DNA of 64,000 nucleotides from an archaeon (GCA_024276695.1 JAJRWR010000020.1:1-64000), one strand, 5' to 3'; positions 29,422-39,904 are shown, numbered from the stretch's first letter. Numbers and translations: made by a program. The notes: generated by a model from the sequence alone, not told the origin.

Positions 29422-30309
29422 TTGGGATTTAATGAAGTACTGGAGATATCAAAACCTCGAATTGTTGTTCTTTTAGTAATAACTGCAGTTACTTCTATGT
29501 ATGCTGCAAGTAAGCTAGTTCCAGGTGTTCCTGAACTTGATTATTGGGCATATCTACACATCATCATTGCAGGTGCATTGGCATCAGCTGGTTCAAGTGC
29601 ATTAAACCACTATTATGATAAAGACATTGATCCTAAAATGACTAGAACTAGTACTAGACCTATACCTTCTGGCCGAATGGCAGCTCCACATGTTTTGATT
29701 TATGGTTTGGTTGTAAGTTGTATTTCTGTAATTTATGGTTACTTTGCATTAAATACTGTATCTGCATTCTTTATTGCAGTTGGAATTTTCTCATATGTAA
29801 TTATCTATACTGTCTGGCTAAAACGAAAAAATACTTCAAACATTGTAATTGGTGGTATTGCAGGTAGTGCTGCAGCTTGGGCTGGATGGGCAGCAGCTAC
29901 TGGCAGTATGGATTTGTTAGGATTTTTAGTTGGCTTCTTAGTTTTTGTTTGGACTCCTTCTCACTTTTGGTGTCTTGCAATGAAAATTAAAGATGAATAT
30001 GCCAAAGCCGAAGTTCCAATGCTTCCAGTTGTAATTGGTATGCAAAGAACATCAAAATTCATTTTGGGTAATACTTTGATTTTAATTCCATATTCTTTGA
30101 TACTTTCATTTATCCCAGATGGTATGGGACTCGTTTACACTGTAATCGCAATAGTCTCTGGAGGACTGATGCTTGTCTATCACTATAAATTAACAAAAAA
30201 TCCTACATCTGAATTTGCTTGGAAAGCATACAAAGTAACTGCACCATACCTTACGATAATCTTTGTAGCTGTTGCATTAGATGCAGCATTTCATTTTCCT
30301 TTATTTTAA
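29422..30309 (+). CDS. ctaB: Protoheme IX farnesyltransferase
   Basis: SSALNHYYDKDIDPKMTRTSTRPIPSG, WTPSHFWCLAMKIKDEYAKAEVPMLPVV. Confidence 0.94.
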   Translation: MGFNEVLEISKPRIVVLLVITAVTSMYAASKLVPGVPELDYWAYLHIIIAGALASAGSSALNHYYDKDIDPKMTRTSTRPIPSGRMAAPHVLIYGLVVSCISVIYGYFALNTVSAFFIAVGIFSYVIIYTVWLKRKNTSNIVIGGIAGSAAAWAGWAAATGSMDLLGFLVGFLVFVWTPSHFWCLAMKIKDEYAKAEVPMLPVVIGMQRTSKFILGNTLILIPYSLILSFIPDGMGLVYTVIAIVSGGLMLVYHYKLTKNPTSEFAWKAYKVTAPYLTIIFVAVALDAAFHFPLF

Positions 30310-30312
30310 TAA

Positions 30313-30609
30313 TTATTTATCTGCACCTGGAAAACTAGCTTCATAATCTCTTTCTTCAGTTTCTTTTACTTGCTCTTGAATTTTATCAACTGGTTTTTCA
30401 ACAACAACAATTTCTATTCTACGCTCATCTTTAGTTATCCATGAGACTGTGATAAGTCCTAGAATTTCTAGATCTAATAGAATTTTGTTGAATCTATCAT
30501 CTGCTATTACATGTCCATCTTTGACTAAACTTTTGAAAAGCTCTACATCTGTTAGACGATTTACTTCTTTTATCTTGTCAAATACTGTATTTCTTATTGG
30601 TATGGTCAT
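30313..30609 (-). CDS. Hypothetical winged-helix-like protein
   Basis: 98 aa; IRNTVFDKIKEVNRLTDVELFKSLVKDG...LEILGLITVSWITKDERRIEIV. Confidence 0.6.
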   Translation of the reverse strand: MTIPIRNTVFDKIKEVNRLTDVELFKSLVKDGHVIADDRFNKILLDLEILGLITVSWITKDERRIEIVVVEKPVDKIQEQVKETEERDYEASFPGADK

Positions 30610-30612
30610 TTT

Positions 30613-32781
30613 TTATCCGTAGAATGATTTATCACCTGTTTTTGGTACTACGTTAGATATACTTTCCTTTACTGTATTGTACCATTGGTCTACTTCTTTA
30701 GTGATGGATGGTCTAATTTGTTTCAAACTATTTGCAAAGTCATGACTTGAAATTTTTGTTGAATTATTCCTCATTGCTTCAACTGCAGCTTCTCTACACA
30801 ATGCGGCCAAATCTGCTCCTGAATAATTTTGAGTAGCCACTGCAATCTCTTGTAATTTTACATCATTTGCTAATGGCATCTTTCGTGTTAGAATCTTGAT
30901 GATCTCTAATCTTCCTTTTTCATCTGGTGGTGCCACATATAGAACTAAATCTAATCTACCTGTTCTGAGTAAGGAATTATCTAAAACATCTGGTCTGTTT
31001 GTAATTCCAATAACCACAACTCGTGATGAACTTCCTTCTTCTATTTCTGTTAATAGTTGACTGAGAATTGTTTCACTAGATCCCCCTTCCCCAGATTTGT
31101 ACTTTGCAATTGAATCCAATTCATCAAAAATTACTACACATGGTGATGATGCTTTTGCTTTTCTGAATATTTCTCGGACAGCTTTTTCAGATTCGCCTAA
31201 CCATTTTGAAAGAATTTCTGGACCTCTAACTAAAATCATATTCGCCCCCGTTTCAGTAGCTAATGCACGTCCAAGTAACGTCTTTCCACAGCCTGGTGGT
31301 CCATATATCAAAGCCCCTTTTGGTGGTTTAATTCCCATTTTTGTAAATTTACCCGGTTCTTTCATTGCCATTATGAGATTATCTGAAAGTGATTTTTTGA
31401 TATCATCTAATCCTCCAACGTCTTGCCACCACACTTTTGATCTTTCGACATAGAATTCCCTCATTGCTGTAGGAATTACTTCGTGCATTGCATCGTAAAA
31501 GTCGATTAATTTGATTTGCATTGATTGTAACACTTCGGAAGGAATTTTTTCAGTTTCAAGATCAATTTCCGGAAGATATCTTCTAATTGATTTTAGTGCT
31601 GCTTCTCTACAAAGTGATTTAATATCAGCGCCTGTATATCCGTGCAATTCTGATGACAAATCTTTAAGATCAATGTCCTCACTGATTGGCATTCCTCTTG
31701 TATGGATTTCAAGAATTTCCAATCTTTCATCCTCATTTGGTACTGAAATCTCAAATTCTCTATCGAATCTTCCTGGTCTTCTAAGTGCAGGATCAACACT
31801 GTCTGGCCTGTTTGTAGCTCCGAGAACAATTACGTTTCCTCTATCATTTAGACCATCCATTAATGCTAATAATTGTGCAACAACTCTTTTTTCTACATCT
31901 CCATATGCTTCTTCTCTTTTTGGAGCAATCGCATCGATTTCATCTATGAAGATGATGCTTGGGGAATTGTCTTTTGCCTCTTTAAAAATATCTCTTAGCT
32001 TTGCTTCTGTTTCGCCATAATATTTGTTCATTATTTCTGGACCGTTAATTGGAAACATGTTAGCTTCTGATTCACTTGCCATTACTTTTGCAAGTAGTGT
32101 CTTTCCACATCCAGGTGGACCATAAAGTAAAATTCCACTATGAGGTTCAATTCCCAACCTTACAAATAACTCTGGATGTTTTAATGGCAATTCTACAATT
32201 TCTCTCATGGCTTTAATCTCGCGTCTTAACCCCCCGACTTCTTCGTATGTTACTCGAACTTTTCTGTCAACTGATGTCTCTGTTGAGATGCTGAGATTTG
32301 TTGTTCTATCTATTTTGACTACTCCTTTTGGTGATGTCTTTGTAATTTTAAAGTCCATTGAATTTCCTAAAATCATTACCGAAATCTCATCACCATGAGT
32401 AATTGGCAATCCCTTTAATCTATTTTTTACAAAATCTGTAAATTCTTTATCAACTGTAACTGAATCATTAACTGGAGTTAAAGAAACTGTTTTTGCAAAT
32501 TTTGATGTTACTTTTCTAATTTTTACAAAATCATTTAGTGATGCACCGACATTTTTTCTTGTTTGTCCATCTACTCTGATGATATCTGGTAATTTTTCAT
32601 CTTCGTCAACTGGCCAAACAACTGCACAGCTGGATCTTGAACCCATTACTTCAATAATATCACCAGGTGTAACTTTGAGAAAATCCATGGCGTCTGGACC
32701 TATTCGAGCACGTTTTTTTCCTACGTCTCGTTGTTTTGCTTCTCCAATTCTCATTTGCAAAGGTTCTTCTTTGCGTACCAA
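30613..32781 (-). CDS. cdc48: CDC48/VCP-type AAA+ ATPase
   Basis: Two AAA modules (LLYGPPGCGKTLLAK, LIYGPPGCGKTLLGR), N-terminal double-psi barrel. Confidence 0.96.
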   Translation of the reverse strand: MVRKEEPLQMRIGEAKQRDVGKKRARIGPDAMDFLKVTPGDIIEVMGSRSSCAVVWPVDEDEKLPDIIRVDGQTRKNVGASLNDFVKIRKVTSKFAKTVSLTPVNDSVTVDKEFTDFVKNRLKGLPITHGDEISVMILGNSMDFKITKTSPKGVVKIDRTTNLSISTETSVDRKVRVTYEEVGGLRREIKAMREIVELPLKHPELFVRLGIEPHSGILLYGPPGCGKTLLAKVMASESEANMFPINGPEIMNKYYGETEAKLRDIFKEAKDNSPSIIFIDEIDAIAPKREEAYGDVEKRVVAQLLALMDGLNDRGNVIVLGATNRPDSVDPALRRPGRFDREFEISVPNEDERLEILEIHTRGMPISEDIDLKDLSSELHGYTGADIKSLCREAALKSIRRYLPEIDLETEKIPSEVLQSMQIKLIDFYDAMHEVIPTAMREFYVERSKVWWQDVGGLDDIKKSLSDNLIMAMKEPGKFTKMGIKPPKGALIYGPPGCGKTLLGRALATETGANMILVRGPEILSKWLGESEKAVREIFRKAKASSPCVVIFDELDSIAKYKSGEGGSSETILSQLLTEIEEGSSSRVVVIGITNRPDVLDNSLLRTGRLDLVLYVAPPDEKGRLEIIKILTRKMPLANDVKLQEIAVATQNYSGADLAALCREAAVEAMRNNSTKISSHDFANSLKQIRPSITKEVDQWYNTVKESISNVVPKTGDKSFYG

Positions 32782-32789
32782 AATATCAC

Positions 32790-33071
32790 CTATTTCATGT
32801 CAACTGACATTCTACTCATATTGAGAACTTCAAACTCACTTACACCGTCAGTTGCTTTTATTGCATTCTCTAGAGCATCACTTTGACCTTCTTTATCTTC
32901 TAAAACAAATTCTGCCTTGATGCATTCTAAACCAAATGCTAGTGGTTCTTTTGCATGTCTTTTCATTGACATTCCTTCTGGTAATGTGGTTTTGATTGTA
33001 TCTACTAATTTATCCAAATCTACTTCCATTCCTTTAGGAAGAATTTTTGTAACAAATAATAATTGAGCCAT
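32790..33071 (-). CDS. ef1b: Translation elongation factor EF-1 beta
   Basis: 93 aa; [27 protein letters not shown]...[17 protein letters not shown]. Confidence 0.85.
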   Translation of the reverse strand: MAQLLFVTKILPKGMEVDLDKLVDTIKTTLPEGMSMKRHAKEPLAFGLECIKAEFVLEDKEGQSDALENAIKATDGVSEFEVLNMSRMSVDMK

Positions 33072-33075
33072 TTTT

Positions 33076-33279
33076 CTAAGGTCCTGTAAAGTTACATGAA
33101 GAACAAGTATAGTTTCTTGCGGCTTCTCTGCAACTTTGACATCTCCAAATTAAATCTGCGCCACAACTAGGGCAATTGAATTTTACACATTTATCATTAG
33201 GCATAATATGTCTGTGACAGCAACTGCATGTCGGTAATGAAATAGTAGAAGACATACCCCGATTTTCTGTAAACATCAT
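33076..33279 (-). CDS. Zn-ribbon translation-associated protein
   Basis: [50 protein letters not shown]. Confidence 0.8.
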   Translation of the reverse strand: MMFTENRGMSSTISLPTCSCCHRHIMPNDKCVKFNCPSCGADLIWRCQSCREAARNYTCSSCNFTGP

Positions 33280-33308
33280 TTATACCTTCCTTAGAAATTA
33301 TGCTTGTT

Positions 33309-34444
33309 TTAACTGAGTAATTTTTTAATTTCTCCGCCAATAAGGGTCTGAGCAGTTTTAATTGAACCCTTCAACCCTAATAATTTTATAATTGATCCAG
33401 TATGGAAATCAAAATCATCTTTTTCTGAAATCTCACTAACGATTTCGGGTGTAATCGTATCAAATAATTTATTGATTATATTGTTGTCAATTCGCTCCAA
33501 AATTTTTCTTGCCAAGACTTGTTTTTCAAATTCCTTCCCAAATCTTGCAGTCCATCTATTTTGATATTGTTTAAGGTCTTCTAGATTATTTGTTTTTAAA
33601 AATTCTGAAATAGCTTGTCCTGCATAAACTCCTCCCATTCCACTGGTGAATATTCCTCCTGCTGTAGTTGGCTTTGCTTGTCCTGCTGCGTCTCCGATGA
33701 TTACTGTTTGTTCTCCACAAAATTTTTGATAGGGCCTTTAATCCAAATTGGTGCAAAAATTTTCCGTATTGTTGCAAATTCTCCTTTATCTTTGAGGATG
33801 TTGTCTAAAGTTTCTGCAACTTTGATTCCTCTTCCTGCAACACCTACTTTTCCTTTACCTTCATCTGATGGAATCACCCATGCAAAAAAGCCTGGATATT
33901 TTTCTTGATCAAAAATTACTTCTACTTTACCTTTCTTAATCCAATCTGCATAGATTTCATATTGAGCAGATGACAAAATTCCTGTTCTGTCTTTATGAAT
34001 CAATGATGAAACTCCTCTGGCATCTACAAATATTCTACAAGCAATCTCATCTTCATTAGTTCTAATCCCTTTATCTGTAAGTTCTTGAAAACTGGTTCTG
34101 ACTTTGATTATTGCTCCATTTTTTTGAGCTTGAAAAGCTATCTGTTTATCTAATTCTCTTCTACTGATTTCAATCACTTTTTGTTTTTTTGAATTAATTG
34201 TAAAACTATTTCCATTTGGTGATGTTATTTCTGCTGATTCTATCATGTGATCAAATATTTTTTTGAAAGGTATTACTCCAAGTTCTTCCAATCCTGATAA
34301 ACTCACTAAGCCTCCACAGTGTTCAGGGGTGCCGATTTCGTAATCTTCTTCAATGACCAGAACTGAAAATTCTTTTGAAGCAATCTCTCTGGCACATAAT
34401 AGTCCTGCAACACTTCCTCCAGCAATGACTACGTCATAGTTCAC
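33309..34444 (-). pseudogene. Geranylgeranyl (digeranylgeranylglycerophospholipid) reductase, frame-disrupted into 33701..34444 and 33309..~33721
   Basis: FAD motif VVIAGGSVAGLLCAREIA, EHCGGLVS; continuation GEQTVIIGDAAGQAKPTTAGGIFTSGMGGVYAGQ lies in the -1 frame after A AAT TTT at 33719-33725. May be programmed frameshift, pseudogene or base-call error. Confidence 0.85.
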
Positions 34445-34921
34445 ACATTTTGTTTCTTTGTCAATTATTTAATTCAAATCTTTAGTGTACGAAGGGATAT
34501 GATAGATTCATTATAGCATCAAACATGAAAGAAAGATCAATTCGATGAATAAATTTAGGGGGAAAAAATGAATGATTCTTTACAAAAGTTTTCTTTGATG
34601 TAAGAAAATCAATCCTGTAAGATGTGATATTGTTTTTTCTTGATCAGTTAGTGATAATTGTAAATTTATTTTCTAAATTAGGTCGAGTGATTCTAGTTTG
34701 TACATATGTTTTTGCATATCTGAAGTAGGAATATCTATTTTTTCCAAATAATTTTTATCTACTAAATTGCATTTTCATGTGGAAATGTGTTTCCGTTTTT
34801 AACAAATATTAAATTTTTATGATCTATTTATTTTCTAAAGAGATTCATTATTTGTTAAAACTATAAAGATCTGATCCGTTTTGTTTCTGGTTTTGATTTT
34901 AAAAAAGGAAAAAGAATGAAA

Positions 34922-35638
34922 CTATGTTAATAGTTCCAATACTTTATCTAGTTCTGCCAGATCTGTTTCAAAGTCAGTCTCTTCTGAAACTGATTCCTCA
35001 TTAGAAATTAGTGGTTTTACAGTTACGTCACCAACTAGAACTAGTGGTACTCTGACATCAGAATCTTCTACTGTTATGGCAGCACGAGTGAATGCCAATG
35101 CAAAGGAATTTTCACTTTCAGCAATTGGTGCAAAGTTACCTCTCAGATGAATGATAACTGAATCATTATCTTGGGATACACCTTTCATGTTGACATGATT
35201 GTTCTTTGCAAATCCTTTAAGATCAAAAGTGATTTCTCTTTCACCAACAAAAACAGTTCCAGTTCCAGTTAGTTGCCAGCCTTGTTTGGTCTGTTCGGCC
35301 TTGCCATCAAGAACAAAGTCTGTAGGATATGCCTTGCCATTTATTACAGCCCAACCCGATGTTTGGCCTTCAAATGTTAATGATGACTCTACATGAATTC
35401 TTTTCTGTTCACTGTCTGCTAGTCTATCTTTTCTTTGATCATCAAAGTCACGAACTTGGTCTCGTAATGCATTTCTTTGATCTTTGATGTTATCCAAGAA
35501 AGCTTTTCGTTCTTCTTTGTCAATTTGGTTGTTAGAATTCTCAACAGCAACATCAGATTGTGCAAATGCTCCACTTGCAGGTGCAATTACAATTGCCATG
35601 ATTACTGCTAATGCTGAAAATAGTTTTGCGTTTTTCAT
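34922..35638 (-). CDS. Hypothetical secreted protein
   Basis: Clear signal peptide (MKNAKLFSALAVIMAIVIAPASGAFAQ), 238 aa. Confidence 0.75.
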   Translation of the reverse strand: MKNAKLFSALAVIMAIVIAPASGAFAQSDVAVENSNNQIDKEERKAFLDNIKDQRNALRDQVRDFDDQRKDRLADSEQKRIHVESSLTFEGQTSGWAVINGKAYPTDFVLDGKAEQTKQGWQLTGTGTVFVGEREITFDLKGFAKNNHVNMKGVSQDNDSVIIHLRGNFAPIAESENSFALAFTRAAITVEDSDVRVPLVLVGDVTVKPLISNEESVSEETDFETDLAELDKVLELLT

Positions 35639-35915
35639 TGTGATATAATTTGTTATAATATAATAAGCAATTACGCATCTATGTTACTGATAATTTCTCT
35701 GTGTCAGGAAAATTTGTAACATAAAAATTAATCAAAAATCATAAACAAAAATAATGAAATTATAATACCCATCTATCTAGGATTAAATTTTGATTAAACA
35801 ATAAGCAATTAATCTCAGAAATTCCAAAAATGGGAAATTCATTTTATTGTATGTATTATTTCTAATTTACCTACATTCAAATATCTTATTCTCATAAAAA
35901 ATATGAAAATAAGAA

Positions 35916-36014
35916 ATGGTGAAGAGAATTCTATGTCCTTATTGTAAACAACGTCTTGTAGGAGAAGGCCATCTACGTAGACACATTAGAATGGTTCATA
36001 AGTCTGAAAAATAA
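35916..36014 (+). CDS. 32-aa C2H2 zinc-finger microprotein
   Basis: MVKRILCPYCKQRLVGEGHLRRHIRMVHKSEK; perfect C-x2-C-x12-H-x4-H. Confidence 0.7.
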   Translation: MVKRILCPYCKQRLVGEGHLRRHIRMVHKSEK

Positions 36015-36024
36015 ATTGCGAAAA

Positions 36025-36168
36025 TTATTTCAAACCTTTTTCTAGAACTTCATTTATGATCCTTGAAAAACTTACAGTGGCTGAAGATTCTTTTATTTTT
36101 TTTGCTTGTATTGTTCGCAATTTTTTTGCAATATCGCTATTTAGCATAATTGTGAGTCGTTCTGCCAT
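36025..36168 (-). CDS. 47-aa ribbon-helix-helix (CopG-like) protein
   Basis: MAERLTIMLNSDIAKKLRTIQAKKIKESSATVSFSRIINEVLEKGLK. Confidence 0.7.
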   Translation of the reverse strand: MAERLTIMLNSDIAKKLRTIQAKKIKESSATVSFSRIINEVLEKGLK

Positions 36169-36405
36169 GAAAAATTTAGAAAGTAATGGTTATTTTGAGT
36201 ATCTAAAGATTCATTATTCACAAACAAGTCAATGAATATAGAATATTACCATTTTTGGAAATTAGCAATCAAATCATTTAACAATTATTTCCAAAAATTC
36301 TTTGTAAATTTCTTCAAATTTGATCGAGATCGATAAAAAAATAAGCTCGCAAACCATAACTAATTAATTCAAAAGTTTTTCATTAAGCCTACTTTTGATA
36401 ATGTT

Positions 36406-36759
36406 GTGGGTAATATCAAACAGGTGATAGTCGTAAGAACTGATCTTGATATGGGTAAAGGAAAAATCGCAGCTCAAGTAGGTCATGCTTGTGTACTTGG
36501 GGCAGAACATGTTAGAAAATCTCATCCTGAATGGTACGGCGAATGGTGGGGAGGACAAGAAAAAGTGGTCGTTAAAGTTTCAGGAACTAAGGAATTACAA
36601 GAAGTAAAAAGACATGCAATCGATTTGAATCTGCCTTGGTCTGAAGTATCTGATGCAGGTCATACACAATTGGCCTCTGGAACTACTACCTGCATATCAA
36701 TTGGACCTGCACCTGAGAATTTGATTGATAAAATAACTGGGGATCTCAAATTATTGTAA
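36406..36759 (+). CDS. pth2: Peptidyl-tRNA hydrolase (Pth2)
   Basis: IKQVIVVRTDLDMGKGKIAAQVGHACV, DAGHTQLASGTTTCISIGPAP. Confidence 0.94.
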   Translation: MGNIKQVIVVRTDLDMGKGKIAAQVGHACVLGAEHVRKSHPEWYGEWWGGQEKVVVKVSGTKELQEVKRHAIDLNLPWSEVSDAGHTQLASGTTTCISIGPAPENLIDKITGDLKLL

Positions 36760-36797
36760 TTTAGATCTTTCTTGGAATGAGATATTAACAGCACTAA

Positions 36798-38411
36798 GTG
36801 AGAAAATTTGTGAAAAAACAGACCAAAGGAATTTTTGCATTTGTTTTTCTAGGTGGAATCATGGTGACTTCTGGGGTTGTAATTGCATTTCCTGGAATAG
36901 ATCCTGGTGTTAATCCTGAGATAACCATTACTGGAACTCCGGCAGATAATTTCCCAGATGAACAACGAGCTCAATTTTGTGGTTCAAGTGATGCAAAGTC
37001 TACAGACTATGTTCGAGAATTTTCCATTCCCACGTTGTGCACTAACCCTTTAGCGATTGTAACTGATTATGATGGAAATATTTGGTTTACTGAAACTAAT
37101 ACTGGTAAAATAGCTAAATTTGATCCTAATCTAGAAACCTTTACTGAATATGATAATATGTTATGGCCTCCAGGTGGTCGTTCAATGATGTGGGGAATTG
37201 ATTATGCCCCTGACGGTTCTCTTTGGTTTACTGATGAATCATATGATTCTATATGGAAATTTTCTACTATTGATGAGACGTATGATAGATTGGATTATCC
37301 TTCAGAAGGAAATTCATTACCTCAAAAACTCCAAATAGATGGCTCACAAATTATTGTAAATGATTTTACTGGAAACAAACTCACCTTCTTAGATCCAAAT
37401 CCATCTGGTGATGTAAACTATCTCAGTATTCCATCTCCAGTAGATGATTCTGTAACTGCTGATTTTGCATTGGATGCAGATGATAATGTCTGGTTTACAA
37501 ACTGGCTATTCCAACAGGGGGGAGTTTTGGTAAAATTTGATCAAAATGGATATTTTGAATCTGTTGCAAACTCAGATGAACAATTCCTTCCACTCCTTGA
37601 TTTTATTGAAATCTATCAATTACCTGTAGCGTTACTTACACCAAATGGTGCAGTTGTTGCAAATGATGGTATCCTTTGGCTAGCAGATACAACTTCATCA
37701 TCGTTCTTTAGTTTCGATCCAACTGTTGAAGAATTTACACAATATGTGACTGCTGATCCTTTGCAAAGCACATATGGTAACCAGACAGGGGTAGTAAAGA
37801 CTCCAATTTCTAGACCTTACTGGATTGAATCTGATGAACAAGGAAGAATTGTTTTCAATGAACAAACTGCAAATAATATCTCTGTGATGGATCCTAAATC
37901 TCAGTCTCTGATAGAATATAACATTCCTTCAAAGAACCCGTATTGGGCTGATTGTGATCCTGGAACTGGTATGATGATAGATGATTGTGGAGTTGCACAA
38001 ATTTTTGATTTTACTATTGATGGTGAAAAAATATGGTTCACTGAATGGGTTGAAAATAATATCGGTGTAGTTGATACCACTGTACCATTGCCACTTGAAA
38101 TACAATTGGAATTTGATTCTATAATTCTTGCACCTGGAAATTCACAACAATTCAACTTTATTGTTTCATCAAAATCTCAGAATGATCTATCTGACATTTC
38201 ACCAATTCTAACTTCTACACATGAATTTTTGAATATAATTCCCAATATTGACACGCCTACATCTTTCCAATTAGATTCTGATACTCCTAGACCGATACAA
38301 ACTACTATCTCTATATCTGAAGATGCAATACCTGGCACATACAAAGTTCTATTTGGTGCACAATTATCTGATGTTGCAATCAGCAAATATGTTACAGTGA
38401 CAATAGAGTGA
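36798..38411 (+). CDS. Secreted Vgb/streptogramin-lyase-like beta-propeller protein
   Basis: Repeated DGNIWFTETNTGKIAKFDP-type blades; signal peptide. Confidence 0.8.
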   Translation: MRKFVKKQTKGIFAFVFLGGIMVTSGVVIAFPGIDPGVNPEITITGTPADNFPDEQRAQFCGSSDAKSTDYVREFSIPTLCTNPLAIVTDYDGNIWFTETNTGKIAKFDPNLETFTEYDNMLWPPGGRSMMWGIDYAPDGSLWFTDESYDSIWKFSTIDETYDRLDYPSEGNSLPQKLQIDGSQIIVNDFTGNKLTFLDPNPSGDVNYLSIPSPVDDSVTADFALDADDNVWFTNWLFQQGGVLVKFDQNGYFESVANSDEQFLPLLDFIEIYQLPVALLTPNGAVVANDGILWLADTTSSSFFSFDPTVEEFTQYVTADPLQSTYGNQTGVVKTPISRPYWIESDEQGRIVFNEQTANNISVMDPKSQSLIEYNIPSKNPYWADCDPGTGMMIDDCGVAQIFDFTIDGEKIWFTEWVENNIGVVDTTVPLPLEIQLEFDSIILAPGNSQQFNFIVSSKSQNDLSDISPILTSTHEFLNIIPNIDTPTSFQLDSDTPRPIQTTISISEDAIPGTYKVLFGAQLSDVAISKYVTVTIE

Positions 38412-39604
38412 TACCAAACATAGATTCTCAAATAGGCATTTTTGCATACAGTACAAAATTTTCTGGTATTGGAGGAAAAATCAGAGTTGAGCCTGAAGAT
38501 TTTCAAGTAACTGAATTAATTTCTAAAAAGGTAGAAAATTCTATCAATGATCAAAATGGATATGCTGTATACAAATTAAAAAAGAAAAAAATTGATACCA
38601 ATCATGCCTTATCTGGAATTTTTAGACAAAAAGGCATTCGTCTTAAATCTCTGGGGTTAAAAGATGCATCAGCTATAACCGAACAATTTGTGTGCTCTGG
38701 AAATAAAGGAAAATCAATAGAAAGTTTTTCAAGTGACAAATATTCTCTTGAAAAACTTGGCTTTGTAAAAAAACCTCTATCAAAAAAAAACATGATTGGA
38801 AATCATTTCAAATTAAAAATTTCTGAATGTCAAAATAATTTAGAATCCTTTACAGAATATGATCAAATTCTCAATTTCTATGGCTATCAGCGTTTTGGTT
38901 CAAAAAGACTTGTGACGCATCTTATTGGGAAGGCAATATTACAAATGGATTTTGAGAAAACCATTGATTTGATTTTGTCATTTACATCATCTTATGATTC
39001 TAAAGAAAATACTGAAATTCGTGAAAAACTTTCTGATAAGGCAAACTATGAACGATATTTTGATCTAGTCCCAGTCCAGATGGACATTGAAAGAATAGTT
39101 CTAAGAGAAATGATTGAACATGGGGAGCCCATACGTGCTATTAGAGCCATTCCTGTTTCTTTAAGACGTTTTTACATTCAGGCCTACCAATCTTTTATTT
39201 TTAATAAATCCCTTAGCGCTGCATTTTTGGATGGTGAAAATCTTTTTGAGGCACAAGCCGGAGATGTTTGTTTTGATCATGATGGAATAATTGGGAAATA
39301 TGTTAAAGGTATGGATCAGAATTTGGCATTACCTTTTGTTGGTTATTCCTACTACAAAAAGACAAGATTTGATTTTCAGATCTCTAAAATATTAGAACAA
39401 GAAGAAATCACTCCAAAAGATTTCTTCATAAAAGAAATGCAAGAAGCAAGTAGTGAAGGTGGTTTTAGACAAGCTGCAATTCATTGCACTGATTATTCTT
39501 CACATGGAAATGTGGTGGAATTTTCATTATCTCGAGGATCTTTTGCAACAATCTTGTTAAGAGAAATAATGAAACCTGAAGATCCTATAATTGCTGGTTT
39601 TTGA
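38408..39604 (+). CDS. truD: tRNA pseudouridine(13) synthase TruD
   Basis: RVEPEDFQVTEL, SLGLKDASAITEQF, NFYGYQRFGSKR, SLRRFYIQAYQSFIFNK. Confidence 0.92.
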   Translation: MIPNIDSQIGIFAYSTKFSGIGGKIRVEPEDFQVTELISKKVENSINDQNGYAVYKLKKKKIDTNHALSGIFRQKGIRLKSLGLKDASAITEQFVCSGNKGKSIESFSSDKYSLEKLGFVKKPLSKKNMIGNHFKLKISECQNNLESFTEYDQILNFYGYQRFGSKRLVTHLIGKAILQMDFEKTIDLILSFTSSYDSKENTEIREKLSDKANYERYFDLVPVQMDIERIVLREMIEHGEPIRAIRAIPVSLRRFYIQAYQSFIFNKSLSAAFLDGENLFEAQAGDVCFDHDGIIGKYVKGMDQNLALPFVGYSYYKKTRFDFQISKILEQEEITPKDFFIKEMQEASSEGGFRQAAIHCTDYSSHGNVVEFSLSRGSFATILLREIMKPEDPIIAGF

Positions 39605-39673
39605 GATCTGTTTTACAAAGATAATTTCTTAGATGTCTTTATGTTGGTATATTTTTAAGAAAATGTGATTTAA

Positions 39674-39904
39674 TTGGAAAAGGCATACATGCTAATTAGT
39701 TGTGAAATTGGAGAAGAACAGTCACTTTATTCGCAACTAAAAGAAATTCCTGAAATCAAAAATTGTTTAATTACTTATGGTAGTTATGATGTCGTAGCTG
39801 AATTTGTCACTGATTCTCCTTCCCGAACTAATGAAATAATTACATCAAAAATAAGAAAACTCAAACAAATTCGAAGCACCATAACTCTACGTGTTACAAA
39901 CTAA
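39674..39904 (+). CDS. Stand-alone Lrp/AsnC ligand-binding (RAM) domain protein
   Basis: AYMLISCEIGEEQSLYSQLKEIPEIKNCLITYGSYDVVAEF; no HTH. Confidence 0.8.
   Translation: MEKAYMLISCEIGEEQSLYSQLKEIPEIKNCLITYGSYDVVAEFVTDSPSRTNEIITSKIRKLKQIRSTITLRVTN

Noticed and set aside
31511-32020. 169-aa plus-strand ORF
   Set aside because: Antisense to cdc48 coding sequence.
34445-34921. Possible hidden genes in ~480-bp gap
   Set aside because: Only very short ORFs without motifs; no convincing RNA boxes.
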